Positions 24,628-34,827 of a stretch of 64,000 nt of DNA are shown here, piece by piece (within the stretch, counting starts at the first letter, position 1; the number at the start of each line of letters is the position of its first letter). The notes beneath the pieces were generated by a model. That model saw only the letters and a program-made list of their open reading frames with translations, did not search any database and was not told the DNA's origin. Where the stretch lies: positions 1 through 64,000 of the forward strand of contig JBFMHC010000007.1 of assembly GCA_040751755.1 (NCBI GenBank). Reading direction: 5' to 3'. The position numbers and the translations under genes are program-made. Source of the stretch: PFJX01 sp040751755. Its GTDB lineage: Bacteria > Pseudomonadota > Gammaproteobacteria > Burkholderiales > Thiobacillaceae.

Positions 24628-24929
24628 GCCTGGTTCAACTCACCCTCGCCGCACCGCGGCACCTGGAAGACGAGCTGGTGGAGCAACTGCTTGCCCACCC
24701 GGACTGGGCCGCCGGCTTCACCCTGTTCAACGCCGAGGGCTACAGCACCGACCCGGAGCGGTTGAGTGCCCAGGAGCTGGTGCGCGGTCGCGCGGACCGC
24801 TGCGAAGTGCAGATCGTCCTCGCGGCGGAACACGCCCAGGCCCTGCTGCAACACCTCAAACAATGCTTCCCCAAGCGGGACGTGGCCTATTGGCTCACCC
24901 CCGTGACGGAATTCGGGAGACTCGCATGA
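24624..24929 (+). CDS. DUF3240-family small protein in the metal efflux operon
   Basis: A 101-aa cytoplasmic protein placed between czcA and czcC with 4-base overlaps at both ends, hence tightly coupled. The ferredoxin-like/PII-like pattern (SLVQLTLAAPRHLEDELVEQ; CEVQIVLAAEHAQALLQHLK) fits the DUF3240 proteins that follow CzcA-like pumps. A regulatory or metal-sensing role resembling CutA/PII has been supposed for such genes; no direct motif for metal binding beyond two Cys is seen. Confidence 0.75.
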   Translation: MSLVQLTLAAPRHLEDELVEQLLAHPDWAAGFTLFNAEGYSTDPERLSAQELVRGRADRCEVQIVLAAEHAQALLQHLKQCFPKRDVAYWLTPVTEFGRLA

Positions 24930-26194
24930 CCCTTTCACGCAACCCCTTGAAACCCCTGTTCCTCGCCCTGATGCTGGGCGCCGGCGCCAGCCAGGCGGCG
25001 GACTTCGCAGCACCTGCCGACCTGCCGCCGACCGCCGTGGTCACCCAGTCGCTCATGGCCCTGCCGGCGGTACGCGCCGCGCAGGCGGAACTGCGCGCGG
25101 CGGCGGCGGAAAGCCGTCAGCTGCAGGCCGGCGAATACGAATACAGCGTCGGCCTGGGCATGACGCGGCGCAACGTCTCCGGTGGCGCCGACAGCAACGA
25201 CTGGCAGGCCTCGCTGCAGCGCGGCCTGCGCCTGCCGGGCAAGCGGCAGCTGGACGCGCGCATCGGCGGCCAGCTCGTCGCGGAGGCGGAAGAACGCGTG
25301 GGCGACGCCCGCCACGAGTCCGCCCGGCAGCTGCTCGGCCTCTGGTACGGCGCCCTGCAGGCGCAGCGCGAGGTGGCGCTGTGGCAGAAGCAGGCGGAAC
25401 TGCTGGCGGAGGAGCAGCGCATCGTCGCGTTGCGCGTCAAGCGCGGCGACGCGGCCAGGCTCGACAGCCTGCAGGCGGACGCCGCCCTCGCGCAGGCGCG
25501 TTCCCAGGTCCGCCAGGCCGAGTCCCGTGCCGCCGCCGCGGTGGCGGAACTGCGTCAGCGCTTCCCGGAACTGCCGGCACCGAACGCCGAGGCCGCCCTC
25601 CCCGCCCTGCCGCCGGGCGACGAAGCGGCGTGGATCGAGCACACCCTGGAACACAACCATGAACTGCTCGCCGTGCAGCGCGCCTCGGAACGCGCGCGCC
25701 TGCAGACGCAGCGCGCCGAGCGGGACCGCACCCCCGACCCGAGCATCGGCCTGCACGTTGGCAGCGAGCAACGCGGCGACGAACGCCTGATCGGCGTCAG
25801 CCTCAACATCCCGCTGTCCGGCCAGGGCCGCAAGGCCAGGGCGGAACGCCACCTGGCGCTGGCGGAGGCGAGCAGCGAGATGGAGGCCGGCGTGCGCCGC
25901 CGCCTCGCCGCCGAGGCCGCCGCCAACTGGCAGCGCGCCTCCGCGGGGGTCGAGGGCTACCAGCGCCTGGAAGAGGCGGCGACGGCCATGGAACGGCACG
26001 CGGACCTCGCGGGGCGCGCGCACGAGATGGGCGAGCTGGGGCTCTCCGACACCTTGCTGGCACGGCGCAACGCCCTCGACGCCCGCCTGCAGGCGGAACA
26101 GGCGCGCCTCGCAGCCAACGAGGCGATCGCCCGCCTGCTGCTCGACGCGCACCAGCTGTGGCCGCTGGCGGAACACGACGACGCGCACCATTGA
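24926..26194 (+). CDS. czcC: Outer-membrane efflux channel, TolC/CzcC family
   Basis: A 422-aa outer-membrane factor with signal peptide (about residues 1-25, ending SQAAD) and long heptad-rich alpha-helices from the two OEP repeats (for example QAELRAAAAESRQLQAGEYE; ARSQVRQAESRAAAAVAELR). It completes the tripartite efflux system with czcB and czcA. Start chosen at 24926, overlapping the preceding stop as ATGA. The operon ends here; no terminator hairpin is obvious in the 84 bases before the next gene. Confidence 0.9.
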   Translation: MTLSRNPLKPLFLALMLGAGASQAADFAAPADLPPTAVVTQSLMALPAVRAAQAELRAAAAESRQLQAGEYEYSVGLGMTRRNVSGGADSNDWQASLQRGLRLPGKRQLDARIGGQLVAEAEERVGDARHESARQLLGLWYGALQAQREVALWQKQAELLAEEQRIVALRVKRGDAARLDSLQADAALAQARSQVRQAESRAAAAVAELRQRFPELPAPNAEAALPALPPGDEAAWIEHTLEHNHELLAVQRASERARLQTQRAERDRTPDPSIGLHVGSEQRGDERLIGVSLNIPLSGQGRKARAERHLALAEASSEMEAGVRRRLAAEAAANWQRASAGVEGYQRLEEAATAMERHADLAGRAHEMGELGLSDTLLARRNALDARLQAEQARLAANEAIARLLLDAHQLWPLAEHDDAHH

Positions 26195-26278
26195 CCACGA
26201 TCAAGCCCCACCCGCGCCGGAGCCGGCGCGGATGTGGGACACTTCGCGGCCACCGCGAACAACCTGCATCGACGCACC

Positions 26279-27208
26279 ATGATCCCGCCCGACAGCCCCT
26301 TCCATCCCGACAACGCCGCCGGCTATGCCGCCTGGCGCGCGGCCAAGCTGGCCGACTACCCGCGCCGCGCGGAGGACCTGATCGTGCGGGTCGCCGACCC
26401 CGCGCAGCTGACGCCCGACGAATACGCGGCCATGTGGCGCCTCATCGCCAAGACCAACATGGTCGTGTACGCCACGGATCGCGGCGAGGCCGAGGACAAG
26501 GAGATCCCGCGCCGCATCGCCGAGCAATTCGGGCTCTCGCACCTGGACGCCAACTGGCTCGCCGACGAGGACGGCATCTCCAGCCTGACGCCCCGCGACG
26601 AGGACGCCAGCAGCGAGGGCGAGCGCAGGCCCGGCACCGACCCCGGCAAGCGCGGCGACTACATCCCCTACACCCACAACCGCATCCGCTGGCACACCGA
26701 CGGCTACTACAACCCGCCGGAGCGCCGCATCTTCGCCATGGGCCTGCACTGCGTGCGCCAGGCCGACGCGGGCGGCGAGAACGACCTGTACGACCACGAG
26801 CTGGCCTACATCGCCCTGCGCGACGCCAACCCGGACCACATCCGCGCCCTCATGGCGGAAGACGCCATGACCATTCCGGCGCGCGTGGACGAGATGGGGG
26901 TGGCGCGCGGCGACGAGGTGGGACCGGCCTTGCTGGTCGACGCGGGGCAACTGCACCTGCGCTACACCGCGCGCACCAAGAGCATCGCCTGGAAACAGGA
27001 CGCCGCCACGCAGGACGCGCTTGCGGCGCTGGAAACGCTGCTCGCCGGCCAGCCCTTCGGCGCCTTCACGTTGCGTCTGGAACCGGGCATGGGCGTGATC
27101 TGCAACAACGTCCTGCACACGCGCGCCGGTTTCACAGACCGACCGGGGCACCGGCGCCTGCTCTACCGCGCGCGCTACCACGACCACCTGCGCGACCTGC
27201 GCGCCTGA
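26279..27208 (+). CDS. TauD/TfdA-family Fe(II)/2-oxoglutarate dioxygenase
   Basis: A 309-aa oxygenase. The iron facial triad is visible as HTD in IRWHTDGYYN (near residue 140) and the distal His in NNVLHTRAGF, followed by the 2-oxoglutarate-binding Arg in RRLLYRARYHD. Family members act on taurine, sulfonates, alkyl sulfates, betaines or other small acids; no transporter or pathway partner lies nearby, so the substrate is open. A sulfur substrate would suit this genome but is only speculation. It lies downstream of and in line with the efflux operon. Confidence 0.82.
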   Translation: MIPPDSPFHPDNAAGYAAWRAAKLADYPRRAEDLIVRVADPAQLTPDEYAAMWRLIAKTNMVVYATDRGEAEDKEIPRRIAEQFGLSHLDANWLADEDGISSLTPRDEDASSEGERRPGTDPGKRGDYIPYTHNRIRWHTDGYYNPPERRIFAMGLHCVRQADAGGENDLYDHELAYIALRDANPDHIRALMAEDAMTIPARVDEMGVARGDEVGPALLVDAGQLHLRYTARTKSIAWKQDAATQDALAALETLLAGQPFGAFTLRLEPGMGVICNNVLHTRAGFTDRPGHRRLLYRARYHDHLRDLRA

Positions 27209-27262
27209 ATCCGCCCCCCCTGCCCCCGGCGTTCGCCGGGGCGGCGGCCCCCCCTGGAGCCG

Positions 27263-28411
27263 CTAGCCGCTGACGATGCGGTCTCGACCGCCGCGCTTGG
27301 CCTCGTACATGCGCGCGTCGGCCACCTCGACCAGGGACTTCCAGTCCGCGCTCGCATCGGCGAGCCGCTCCGCGACGCCGATGCTCACGGTCAGCGGCGC
27401 GCCGTCCGGACGCAGACCCAAGCCCGCCTCGCGCAGGCGCCCCAGTGCGATCCTGGCCATCGCCAGGTCGGTGTTGGGCATGATCAGGATGAACTCCTCG
27501 CCGCCCCATCGTGCCAGCATGTCGCCGGTGCGCAGATTCTCGGAGATGCGCTTGACTGCGCCGATGATCACCTGGTCGCCCGCCTCGTGCCCGAACTCGT
27601 CGTTCACCCGCTTGAAGTGGTCGATGTCCAGGAAGGCAATGGCCAAGGGCGTGCCGCTGCGCGCGGAGATGATGTACTGCAGTTCCAGCAGTTCCTCGCC
27701 GCTGCCGCGCGAGAAGCAACTGGTCAGCGGATCGCGTATCGCCTGGCGCACCAGGACGATGACGAAGGCGAGCTGGCTGATGCTGGCGAGGATCGCCACG
27801 CCGGTGATCAGCAGCAGCAGCCAGTAGGTGCCGAGGATGCCCGGCCAGTCGGCGGGCGGCCACGCCACGGCGGCCAGTACCACCTTGGCGAGCAGCATGG
27901 GCGCGGCGAGGATCAGCGCCTCGGCGACGGTGAGGGGAAACATGCTCAGGCCGGCCAGGACCAGGAAGGGCAACGAGGTGTGGGTCACGGCGACCGCCTG
28001 TGCGTAGCCATCGAGCGGCACGTCGACAAGCAGCAGGTTGGCGGCGAGGTAGAACAGGCTGGGGATGATGAACAAAAGCAGCAGGCCGCGCCGCGCGCCG
28101 CGCAGGTGCAGGGGGCTGCCGAGATAGAAGTACAGGGCCGCGAACCCCAGGGTAGCGGCGATGCGCAGGGCGGCAAGCCGGAACCAGAGATCGCCCGGGA
28201 ACAACAGCCACTCCACCACAGACCACGGCAGTGTGAGCAAGGCGAACAAGGCCGCCACCAGCCGCGCGCGCGAGATGATCATCTCGGCGCGGCGCGTGCC
28301 CAGCAGGGTGATGTGGCGGCGCGGCGAGAGCAACCAGCCCCACTCCTGCCCGGAAATGCTTCCCAGGGTGTCGGAGGCGGCCTGGTTGGAGAGCGGTTTA
28401 AAGTGGTGCAT
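27263..28411 (-). CDS. Membrane-bound diguanylate cyclase (GGDEF)
   Basis: About 382 aa with an N-terminal block of five to six transmembrane helices (starting at RLVAALFALLTLPWSVVEWL) and a C-terminal GGDEF domain with the active motif RWGGEEFILI. The inhibitory I-site RTGD is present five residues before it, so product inhibition by c-di-GMP is likely. The membrane region may be a sensor; the ligand is unknown. The start is uncertain: upstream in-frame codons at 28441 and 28540 are possible, none with a good ribosome site. Confidence 0.88.
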   Translation of the reverse strand: MHHFKPLSNQAASDTLGSISGQEWGWLLSPRRHITLLGTRRAEMIISRARLVAALFALLTLPWSVVEWLLFPGDLWFRLAALRIAATLGFAALYFYLGSPLHLRGARRGLLLLFIIPSLFYLAANLLLVDVPLDGYAQAVAVTHTSLPFLVLAGLSMFPLTVAEALILAAPMLLAKVVLAAVAWPPADWPGILGTYWLLLLITGVAILASISQLAFVIVLVRQAIRDPLTSCFSRGSGEELLELQYIISARSGTPLAIAFLDIDHFKRVNDEFGHEAGDQVIIGAVKRISENLRTGDMLARWGGEEFILIMPNTDLAMARIALGRLREAGLGLRPDGAPLTVSIGVAERLADASADWKSLVEVADARMYEAKRGGRDRIVSG

Positions 28412-28551
28412 GGTCCCAAGACGTTCTTTTCGGCGGGCCATACGACTTAGCACCCGGCTGCCGCCGTTGTTCCTTGGGGCGATTAGGCCAAAGCCGGAGG
28501 GGCTGGTCAACCGGACATTGATACCGGCAGATCCCAGCAAGGATCGGCCTT

Positions 28552-28577
28552 AGGCAGGATTTCGGATACGCCTGCCT
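28552..28577 (-). terminator. Possible weak terminator after the NarL-like gene
   Basis: A 7-bp inverted repeat (AGGCAGG / CCTGCCT) with a 12-base loop directly at the stop codon of the response regulator gene. T-tract is poor, so a terminator function is uncertain. Confidence 0.35.
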
Positions 28578-29251
28578 TAACCCTTTTTCGCGTCCAGCCC
28601 CGGGGTGAGCTTGTGCTCCACCGCGAACACCGCCGCCTCGACGCGCGAGGAGAGGTTCAGTTTGGCGAGGATGTGGCGCACGTGCAGCTTCACCGTGTCG
28701 TAGCTGATCTCGAGCTGGCGCGCGATCGCCTTGTTGCTCTCGCCGCGCGCCAGATGGGCGAGGATCTCGCGTTCGCGCTGCGTCAGGGTCTCCAGCAGCG
28801 AGGTGGTGTTCTGCCCCTTGTTGTCGAGCAGCTTCACCAGCTTCGCGGTCATCGCCGGCGCCACCACGGTTTCGCCACGCGCCGCGCGGGCGATCGCGTC
28901 CACCACCTCGTCCGGCTCCATGCTCTTGAGCAAATAGCCATTGGCACCGTTGCGCAGGGCGCGCGCCAGGTCCTCCTCCGCCTCGCTCACGGTCAGCATC
29001 AGCACCGGCAGGGTGAAGCCCTCTGCGCGCAGCTCCTGCATCACGTTGATGCCGTCGGCGCCGCCCAGGTTGAGGTCGAGCAGGAGCACGTCCGGGCGGT
29101 GCTGGCGCAGCAGATCGGGCACCTGCTCCGGGTTGCCGGTGATCGCCGCGACGCGCACCGCGCCCTCGCGCTCCAGCAGCTCGGCCAGCCCCTTGCGGAA
29201 CAGGGTATGGTCGTCGACCAGGATGATGCGGGACACCGTCGCCGCGCTCAT
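28577..29251 (-). CDS. NarL/FixJ-type response regulator
   Basis: A 224-aa regulator: receiver domain (residues 8-125) with phospho-acceptor Asp59 in DVLLLDLNLGG and Lys109 in YLLKSMEPDE, then a LuxR-type helix-turn-helix (residues 155-215; LTQREREILAHLARGESNKA). The start codon overlaps the stop of the kinase gene (ATGA). Target genes are unknown; the pair resembles NarXL-type respiratory regulators. Confidence 0.93.
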   Translation of the reverse strand: MSAATVSRIILVDDHTLFRKGLAELLEREGAVRVAAITGNPEQVPDLLRQHRPDVLLLDLNLGGADGINVMQELRAEGFTLPVLMLTVSEAEEDLARALRNGANGYLLKSMEPDEVVDAIARAARGETVVAPAMTAKLVKLLDNKGQNTTSLLETLTQREREILAHLARGESNKAIARQLEISYDTVKLHVRHILAKLNLSSRVEAAVFAVEHKLTPGLDAKKG

Positions 29252-30462
29252 TTCTTCTCTTCCACGGCGTGGCGCGAGGGGAAGGCCAGGCGCACGATGG
29301 TGCCGCCCGCGGGGCGGCTCTCGATCGACAGCTTGCCGTTCAGCTTGGCGGCGCGCTCGCGCATGATGGTGAGGCCGAAGCTCTTGCCCATGTTCGAGGT
29401 GGCACTGTGCTGCAGGCCGACGCCATCGTCGGCGACGTTGACCACGTAGCGGTCGTCCTGCAGGTCCAGCGTCACCACCACGTGGCGCGCGCGCGCGTGC
29501 TTGCAGATGTTGTACAGGGACTCCTGGATGATGTGGTAGACCTGGATCTCCTCCTCCGGGTCGAGCACCACGTCCTGCGCGACGTTGAGGAAGTCGACGT
29601 CGGCATTGGCCTTCTTGCTGAAGCTCTCCGCCAGCTCCTGCAGGGCGGGCACCAGGCCGCGCGGATCGATGCGGTCGCGGAACTGCGTGATCAGGTTGCG
29701 CAACTCGGAGTAGGCCATGTCCACGGCCTCCTCCACGTCGCCCAGGTAGCGGTTGGCCTTCGCCTCGTCGCCGTCCAGCATCGCCTCGCTCAGCACCGAC
29801 AGGCGCATCTTCGCGTAGGCCAGGGTCTGCGCCAGCGAGTCGTGGATCTGGTTGGCCAGCATGGTGCGCTCGTTCATCAGCGAGATGCGCATGTTCTCGC
29901 GCGTCAGGCGGCTGTTCTCCAGCGCCATGCCGAGGTGCTCGCTGATCGAGTTGAACAGGTAGCGCAGGTCGTCCGGCAGCGGCTCCTGCTTCTCCATGAA
30001 CAGGTTGTAGACGCCCAGCACCTTGCCCTTGTGGCGCATCGGCACCGCGTACACGGTGCGGCACAGCTGCGAGAAATAGAGGTGACGCACCTGCTTCTGG
30101 CACACCTCCATGACGCTGTCGTACTGTGCGCTGTGGGTCAGCGTCGCCTTGCCGCAGATGCCGCACTCCAGCGGAACGTAGCGCTCGCGCTCCACCAGGG
30201 CGGGCGGCAGGCCGATCGCCCCGGCCATGCGCAGGTGCGCGCCGTCTGCCGTCAGCACCCGCACCGCCCCCGCCTTGGCGCCGGAGATGCGCACCATGAT
30301 CTCGAGGAAGCGCATCAGCATCTGCTCCGTGTTGGCGTCGGAATTCATGCTGCTGGCGATCTCCGCCAGGACCTCGATCACCGGCAGGCGGTCGCCCTCG
30401 TTGCCGCCGGCCGGTGCCGGCGCGCGGGCGATGCTGGCGACGGGGATGTTCTGGATGTCCAC
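29248..30462 (-). CDS. NarX-like histidine kinase with Cys-containing GAF domain
   Basis: About 404 aa from a GTG at 30462 (an ATG at 30348 is the alternative; neither has a strong ribosome site). No transmembrane helix, so cytoplasmic. A GAF domain (about 30-180) carries four Cys (C100, C103, C121, C134; LECGICGKATLTH and MEVCQKQV), reminiscent of the Cys-bearing central module of NarX/NarQ and of redox-sensing kinases. Then comes HisKA_3 with phospho-His207 in ANQIHDSLAQTLAY and a HATPase domain (NICKHARARHV; GVGL). It likely senses redox, gas or metal, with the coupled NarL-like regulator as target. Confidence 0.85.
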   Translation of the reverse strand: MDIQNIPVASIARAPAPAGGNEGDRLPVIEVLAEIASSMNSDANTEQMLMRFLEIMVRISGAKAGAVRVLTADGAHLRMAGAIGLPPALVERERYVPLECGICGKATLTHSAQYDSVMEVCQKQVRHLYFSQLCRTVYAVPMRHKGKVLGVYNLFMEKQEPLPDDLRYLFNSISEHLGMALENSRLTRENMRISLMNERTMLANQIHDSLAQTLAYAKMRLSVLSEAMLDGDEAKANRYLGDVEEAVDMAYSELRNLITQFRDRIDPRGLVPALQELAESFSKKANADVDFLNVAQDVVLDPEEEIQVYHIIQESLYNICKHARARHVVVTLDLQDDRYVVNVADDGVGLQHSATSNMGKSFGLTIMRERAAKLNGKLSIESRPAGGTIVRLAFPSRHAVEEKK

Positions 30463-30542
30463 GGATTCGGTTCGGCGCGAGAGCTGGAGGAAACGAGCAT
30501 GGTAAGCGCCGCCCCGCGCCGGGGCAACGCCCGCGGCGCAGC

Positions 30543-31811
30543 TTAGAAAGTCTGCGCGACCTTGTTGCGCGCCAGCGGCGGGTTCTTGTCGAAGTAGCGG
30601 CGGATGCCGTCGACGATGGCGCTCGCCATCTTGTCCTGGTAGACCTCGTCGTTGAGGCGCTTTTCCTCGTCCGGGTTGGAGATGAAGGCGGTCTCGACCA
30701 GGATCGAGGGAATGTCCGGCGCCTTCAGGACGGCGAAGCCCGCCTGTTCCACGTGCGGCTTGTGCAGCTGGTTGATCTCGCCCAGCTGATCCAGCACCGC
30801 CCTGCCCAGCTTGAGGCTGTCGGCGATCTGCGCGGTCTGCGACAGGTCGATGAGGGTCTGCTTGAGGTACGGGTCCTTCACGTCGATGTTGACGCCGCCG
30901 ATCAGGTCGGCGTCGTTCTCGCGTTTGGCCAGCCACTTCGCGGCCGCCGAGGTGGCGCCCTTCTCGGACAGGGCGAACACCGAGGAGCCGCGCGCGTGCG
31001 GCTTGATGAAGGCATCCGCGTGCACCGACACGAACAGGTCGGCCTGTACCCGGCGCGCCTTGTTCACCCGCTCGTGCAGCGGGATGAAGTAGTCGCCGTC
31101 GCGCGTCAGGTAGGCGCGCATGTTGGGCTGCTTGTCGATCAGGCCCTTGAGGCGGCGGGCGATGGACAGGGTGATGTCCTTCTCGCGAGAACCGTTGGCG
31201 CCACGCGCGCCCGGGTCCTCGCCGCCATGGCCGGCGTCGATGGCGACCGTGACCAGGCGCATGAAGGTCTGTGCCGGCGGGGCGTTCTTCGCCGGCTCGG
31301 CGGCCTTCGCGGCAGCCGTGGCCGACTCGCGCGCCGTGTCGGCCTTGCCGATGGCGCGCTCGACCTGCTTCTCGACGCTCTCTTCCTGCCTTTCCAGCAC
31401 ATCCGTCGAGGCGGGGTACAGGTCGAGCACCAGACGGTGCCCATACTCGCCCATGGGCTTGAGGGTGAAGACCTGCGGCCGCACCTCCGCCTTCAGTTCC
31501 ACCACCATGCGCGTCACACCCGGCCGGTTGAGGCCGGCTCGCACACCGGAGATATACAGGTCCTGCGCGCTCACCTTGTCGGCCACCTGCGCCTGCACCT
31601 GCTCCGCGGAGACGCCCTCGATATCCAGAACCAGGCGTTCCGGTCCCTTCAGGCTGAAGGTCTTGTAGGCGACCTCGGCATCGAACTCGATGGTGATGCG
31701 GCTGTATTCAGGCGAGGGCCACACCCGCGCGGCCTTCACGCCGGCGGCATGTGCGGCGTGGTGAAGGAAGAGGCCGGCCAGGGCGATCAGGACGACAAGC
31801 GCGCGACGCAT
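30543..31811 (-). CDS. amiC: N-acetylmuramoyl-L-alanine amidase, AmiC type
   Basis: A 422-aa periplasmic zinc amidase that cuts septal peptidoglycan during cell separation. Signal peptide MRRALVVLIALAGLFLHHA; AMIN domain (residues 25-130) for targeting; a linker rich in Ala/Glu; catalytic Amidase_3 domain from about residue 190 with the zinc His in VAIDAGHGGEDPGA and catalytic Glu in ILVETAFISNPDEE. The start codon lies inside the end of tsaE (25-base overlap), the usual tsaE-amiC arrangement. Confidence 0.93.
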   Translation of the reverse strand: MRRALVVLIALAGLFLHHAAHAAGVKAARVWPSPEYSRITIEFDAEVAYKTFSLKGPERLVLDIEGVSAEQVQAQVADKVSAQDLYISGVRAGLNRPGVTRMVVELKAEVRPQVFTLKPMGEYGHRLVLDLYPASTDVLERQEESVEKQVERAIGKADTARESATAAAKAAEPAKNAPPAQTFMRLVTVAIDAGHGGEDPGARGANGSREKDITLSIARRLKGLIDKQPNMRAYLTRDGDYFIPLHERVNKARRVQADLFVSVHADAFIKPHARGSSVFALSEKGATSAAAKWLAKRENDADLIGGVNIDVKDPYLKQTLIDLSQTAQIADSLKLGRAVLDQLGEINQLHKPHVEQAGFAVLKAPDIPSILVETAFISNPDEEKRLNDEVYQDKMASAIVDGIRRYFDKNPPLARNKVAQTF

Positions 31812-32254
31812 CTCTTTCCCTCCTCCGTCAGTCCTTCGACATGGGCCAGCCGCCCGCTCTCGGCGAATTCCAGGTGAATGCGGAGGTCCGGCCCGGGCAG
31901 CATCCCCGAGGCCTTCTCCGGCCATTCAACCAGGCACACGCTGCCTGGGTTGAAGTATTCGCGAAAGCCTGCGTCTTCCCATTCATCAGGGTCTGCAATC
32001 CGATACAAATCAAAGTGATATAGATTAAATCGCGACAGCGCGTAAAGTTCAACCAAAGTGTAGGTCGGACTCTTCACGCGCCCGGCGAATCCCAACCCCC
32101 GCAACACGCCGCGCGCCAAGGTGGTCTTGCCCGCCCCCAGGTCGCCGAGCAGCCACACGGACAGCCCCGGGACCAGCACCTCCGCGAGGCGTCGCCCCAG
32201 GTCCAGGGTCGCCGCGTCGTCGGCCAGCGCCACGGCCACGTTATCATCGCCCGC

Positions 32255-32260
<6 letters not shown>
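31787..32260 (-). CDS. tsaE: tRNA threonylcarbamoyladenosine biosynthesis ATPase TsaE
   Basis: A 157-aa P-loop protein (LLGDLGAGKTTLARGVL) required with TsaB and TsaD for t6A at tRNA position 37. Family signatures SPTYTLVELY and LVEWPEKA are present. The C-terminal LRIHLEF is typical. It overlaps amiC by 25 bases. Its ATG (32258-32260) is directly back to back with the ATG of queG on the other strand (together ATGCAT), so each gene must be transcribed from within the other. Confidence 0.93.
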
Positions 32261-33330
<1,070 letters not shown>

Positions 33331-33334
<4 letters not shown>

Positions 33335-34143
33335 GCGCACACCTCGATCCCCGCAGCCCGATAGGCGTATTCGACTCCGGCGTCGGCGGCCTCACGGTGG
33401 TGCGCGCCCTCATGGAGCGGCTGCCGTTCGAGTCCATCTATTACTTCGGCGACACCGCGCGCGTGCCCTACGGCGTGAAGTCGGTGCAGACCATCGCCCA
33501 CTACACCACGCAGATCACCGAGTTCCTGCTGGAAAAGCAGGTCAAGCTGCTGATCATCGCCTGCAACACCATGGCGGCGGTCTCGGCCCAGGTGGTGCGC
33601 GACCTCTCGCCCACGCCGGTGCTCGACGTCATCGAGGCCGGCGCCCTCGCCGCCCTGGCCGCCACCCAGACCAACCGTATCGGCGTGATCGGCACGCCGA
33701 CCACCATCAACAGCAACGCCTACGCACAGGCCATCCACGCCATCGAACCGCAGGCCCGCCTGACCTCGCAGGCCTGCGCACTGTTCGTGCCCCTGGTCGA
33801 GGAAGGCTGGCTGGACCACCCGGTGACGCGCCTGACCGCGCAGGAATACCTGAAGCCCGTGCTGGCGGAAAAGGTCGACACCATGGTGCTGGGTTGCACC
33901 CATTACCCCCTGCTCAAGCCCCTGCTGCAGGACGTGGCCGGGCCCGGCGTGACGCTGGTCGACTCCGCCAACGCCATGGCCGAACGCGCCGCCGCCCTGC
34001 TCACCGACATGAACCTGCACAACCCACGGCACGCCGCGCCGGAATACCGCTTCTGGGTCACCGATGTGCCCCTGCGCTTCCAGACCATCGGCGAACGCTT
34101 CCTCGGACGCACCCTCAGCAACGTCCATGTCGCCGCGCTCTAG
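33331..34143 (+). CDS. murI: Glutamate racemase
   Basis: A 270-aa enzyme supplying D-glutamate for peptidoglycan. Both catalytic cysteines are seen: IIACNTMAAV (first half) and LGCTHYPLL (second half). The N-terminus IGVFDSGVGGLTVVRAL is diagnostic. Start at 33331 overlaps the queG stop. Length normal. Confidence 0.95.
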
Positions 34144-34250
34144 GCTGGCGTCGACGTCAACGCCAGGATCGTCTATGACAAATGTCATCCATCCGCCATC
34201 TCATCCGTTTATATGATGAGACCATTTCCTCACGCCATGAAAGGACGACC

Positions 34251-34553
34251 ATGAAATTGCTGACCTCCCTGGTTCTCGCTGCCTCCCTCCTCACCACCGG
34301 TGCCGCCGTCGCCAACGAGGCGCTTGTCACCAAGAACAAGTGCAACACCTGCCATGCGCTCGACAAGAAGATGATGGGCCCCTCCTGGAAGGATGTCGCC
34401 GCGAAGAACAAGGGCCAGAAGGATGCCGAGGCCGCCCTGGCGAAGACCATCGTCGCCGGCAGCAAGGGCAAGTACGGCAAGATCCCCATGCCGCCCCAGG
34501 CCAAGGCCAAGGATGACGCCGCGGCCCTGGCCAAGTGGATCCTGGCGCAATAA
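34251..34553 (+). CDS. Small periplasmic cytochrome c (class I, c551-like)
   Basis: A 100-aa monoheme cytochrome. Signal peptide (residues 1-21, ending AVANE), heme motif CNTCH near residue 31, and a distal Met in KIPMPPQ. It would shuttle electrons from bc1 (petABC, about 1.4 kb away) or sulfur-oxidation enzymes to a terminal oxidase. ATG at 34251 follows GAAAGGACGACC. It is transcribed alone, with its own terminator. Confidence 0.92.
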   Translation: MKLLTSLVLAASLLTTGAAVANEALVTKNKCNTCHALDKKMMGPSWKDVAAKNKGQKDAEAALAKTIVAGSKGKYGKIPMPPQAKAKDDAAALAKWILAQ

Positions 34554-34572
34554 GCGGCCTGTCCTGAAATGC

Positions 34573-34599
34573 AAAACGCGGACCTCGGTCCGCGTTTTT
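34573..34599. terminator. Terminator after the cytochrome c gene
   Basis: Stem ACGCGGACC / GGTCCGCGT with flanking A4 and T5 tracts, functional on either strand: it would end the cytochrome transcript and also the tRNA transcript coming from the other side. Confidence 0.75.
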
Positions 34600-34612
34600 G
34601 TTTGGTGCTGTC

Positions 34613-34700
34613 TGGCGGAGGCGGTGAGATTCGAACTCACGGATGGTTGCCCATCGCCGGTTTTCAAGACCGGTGCCTTAAACCACTCGGCCACACCTCC
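34613..34700 (-). tRNA. tRNA-Ser (anticodon UGA)
   Basis: An 88-base cloverleaf on the minus strand beginning GGAGGTGTGGCCGAGTGG and ending with an encoded CCA. Acceptor stem GGAGGTG / CGCCTCC (one G-U or mismatch), long variable arm as in serine tRNAs, T-loop GTTCGAATC, anticodon TGA at 34664-34666. Confidence 0.95.
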
Positions 34701-34705
34701 TGATC

Positions 34706-34781
34706 TGGTGCCGACAGTCTGACTCGAACAGACGACCTACCGCTTACAAGGCGGTTGCTCTACCAACTGAGCTATGCCGGC
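34706..34781 (-). tRNA. tRNA-Thr (anticodon UGU)
   Basis: A 76-base cloverleaf on the minus strand starting GCCGGCATAGCTCAGTTGG, with T-loop GTTCGAGTC, encoded CCA and anticodon TGT at 34746-34748 in the loop CTTGTAA. It is 5 bases from tRNA-Ser, so the two are co-transcribed. Confidence 0.93.
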
Positions 34782-34827
34782 TGATGCATGACGCGCCGCG
34801 ATGGTAGCAATGCCGCGCGTATCCTGC

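Noticed and set aside
34613..34781. tRNA pair as integration site of a genomic island
   Set aside because: No integrase, no repeated tRNA end and no foreign-looking genes next to the tRNAs.
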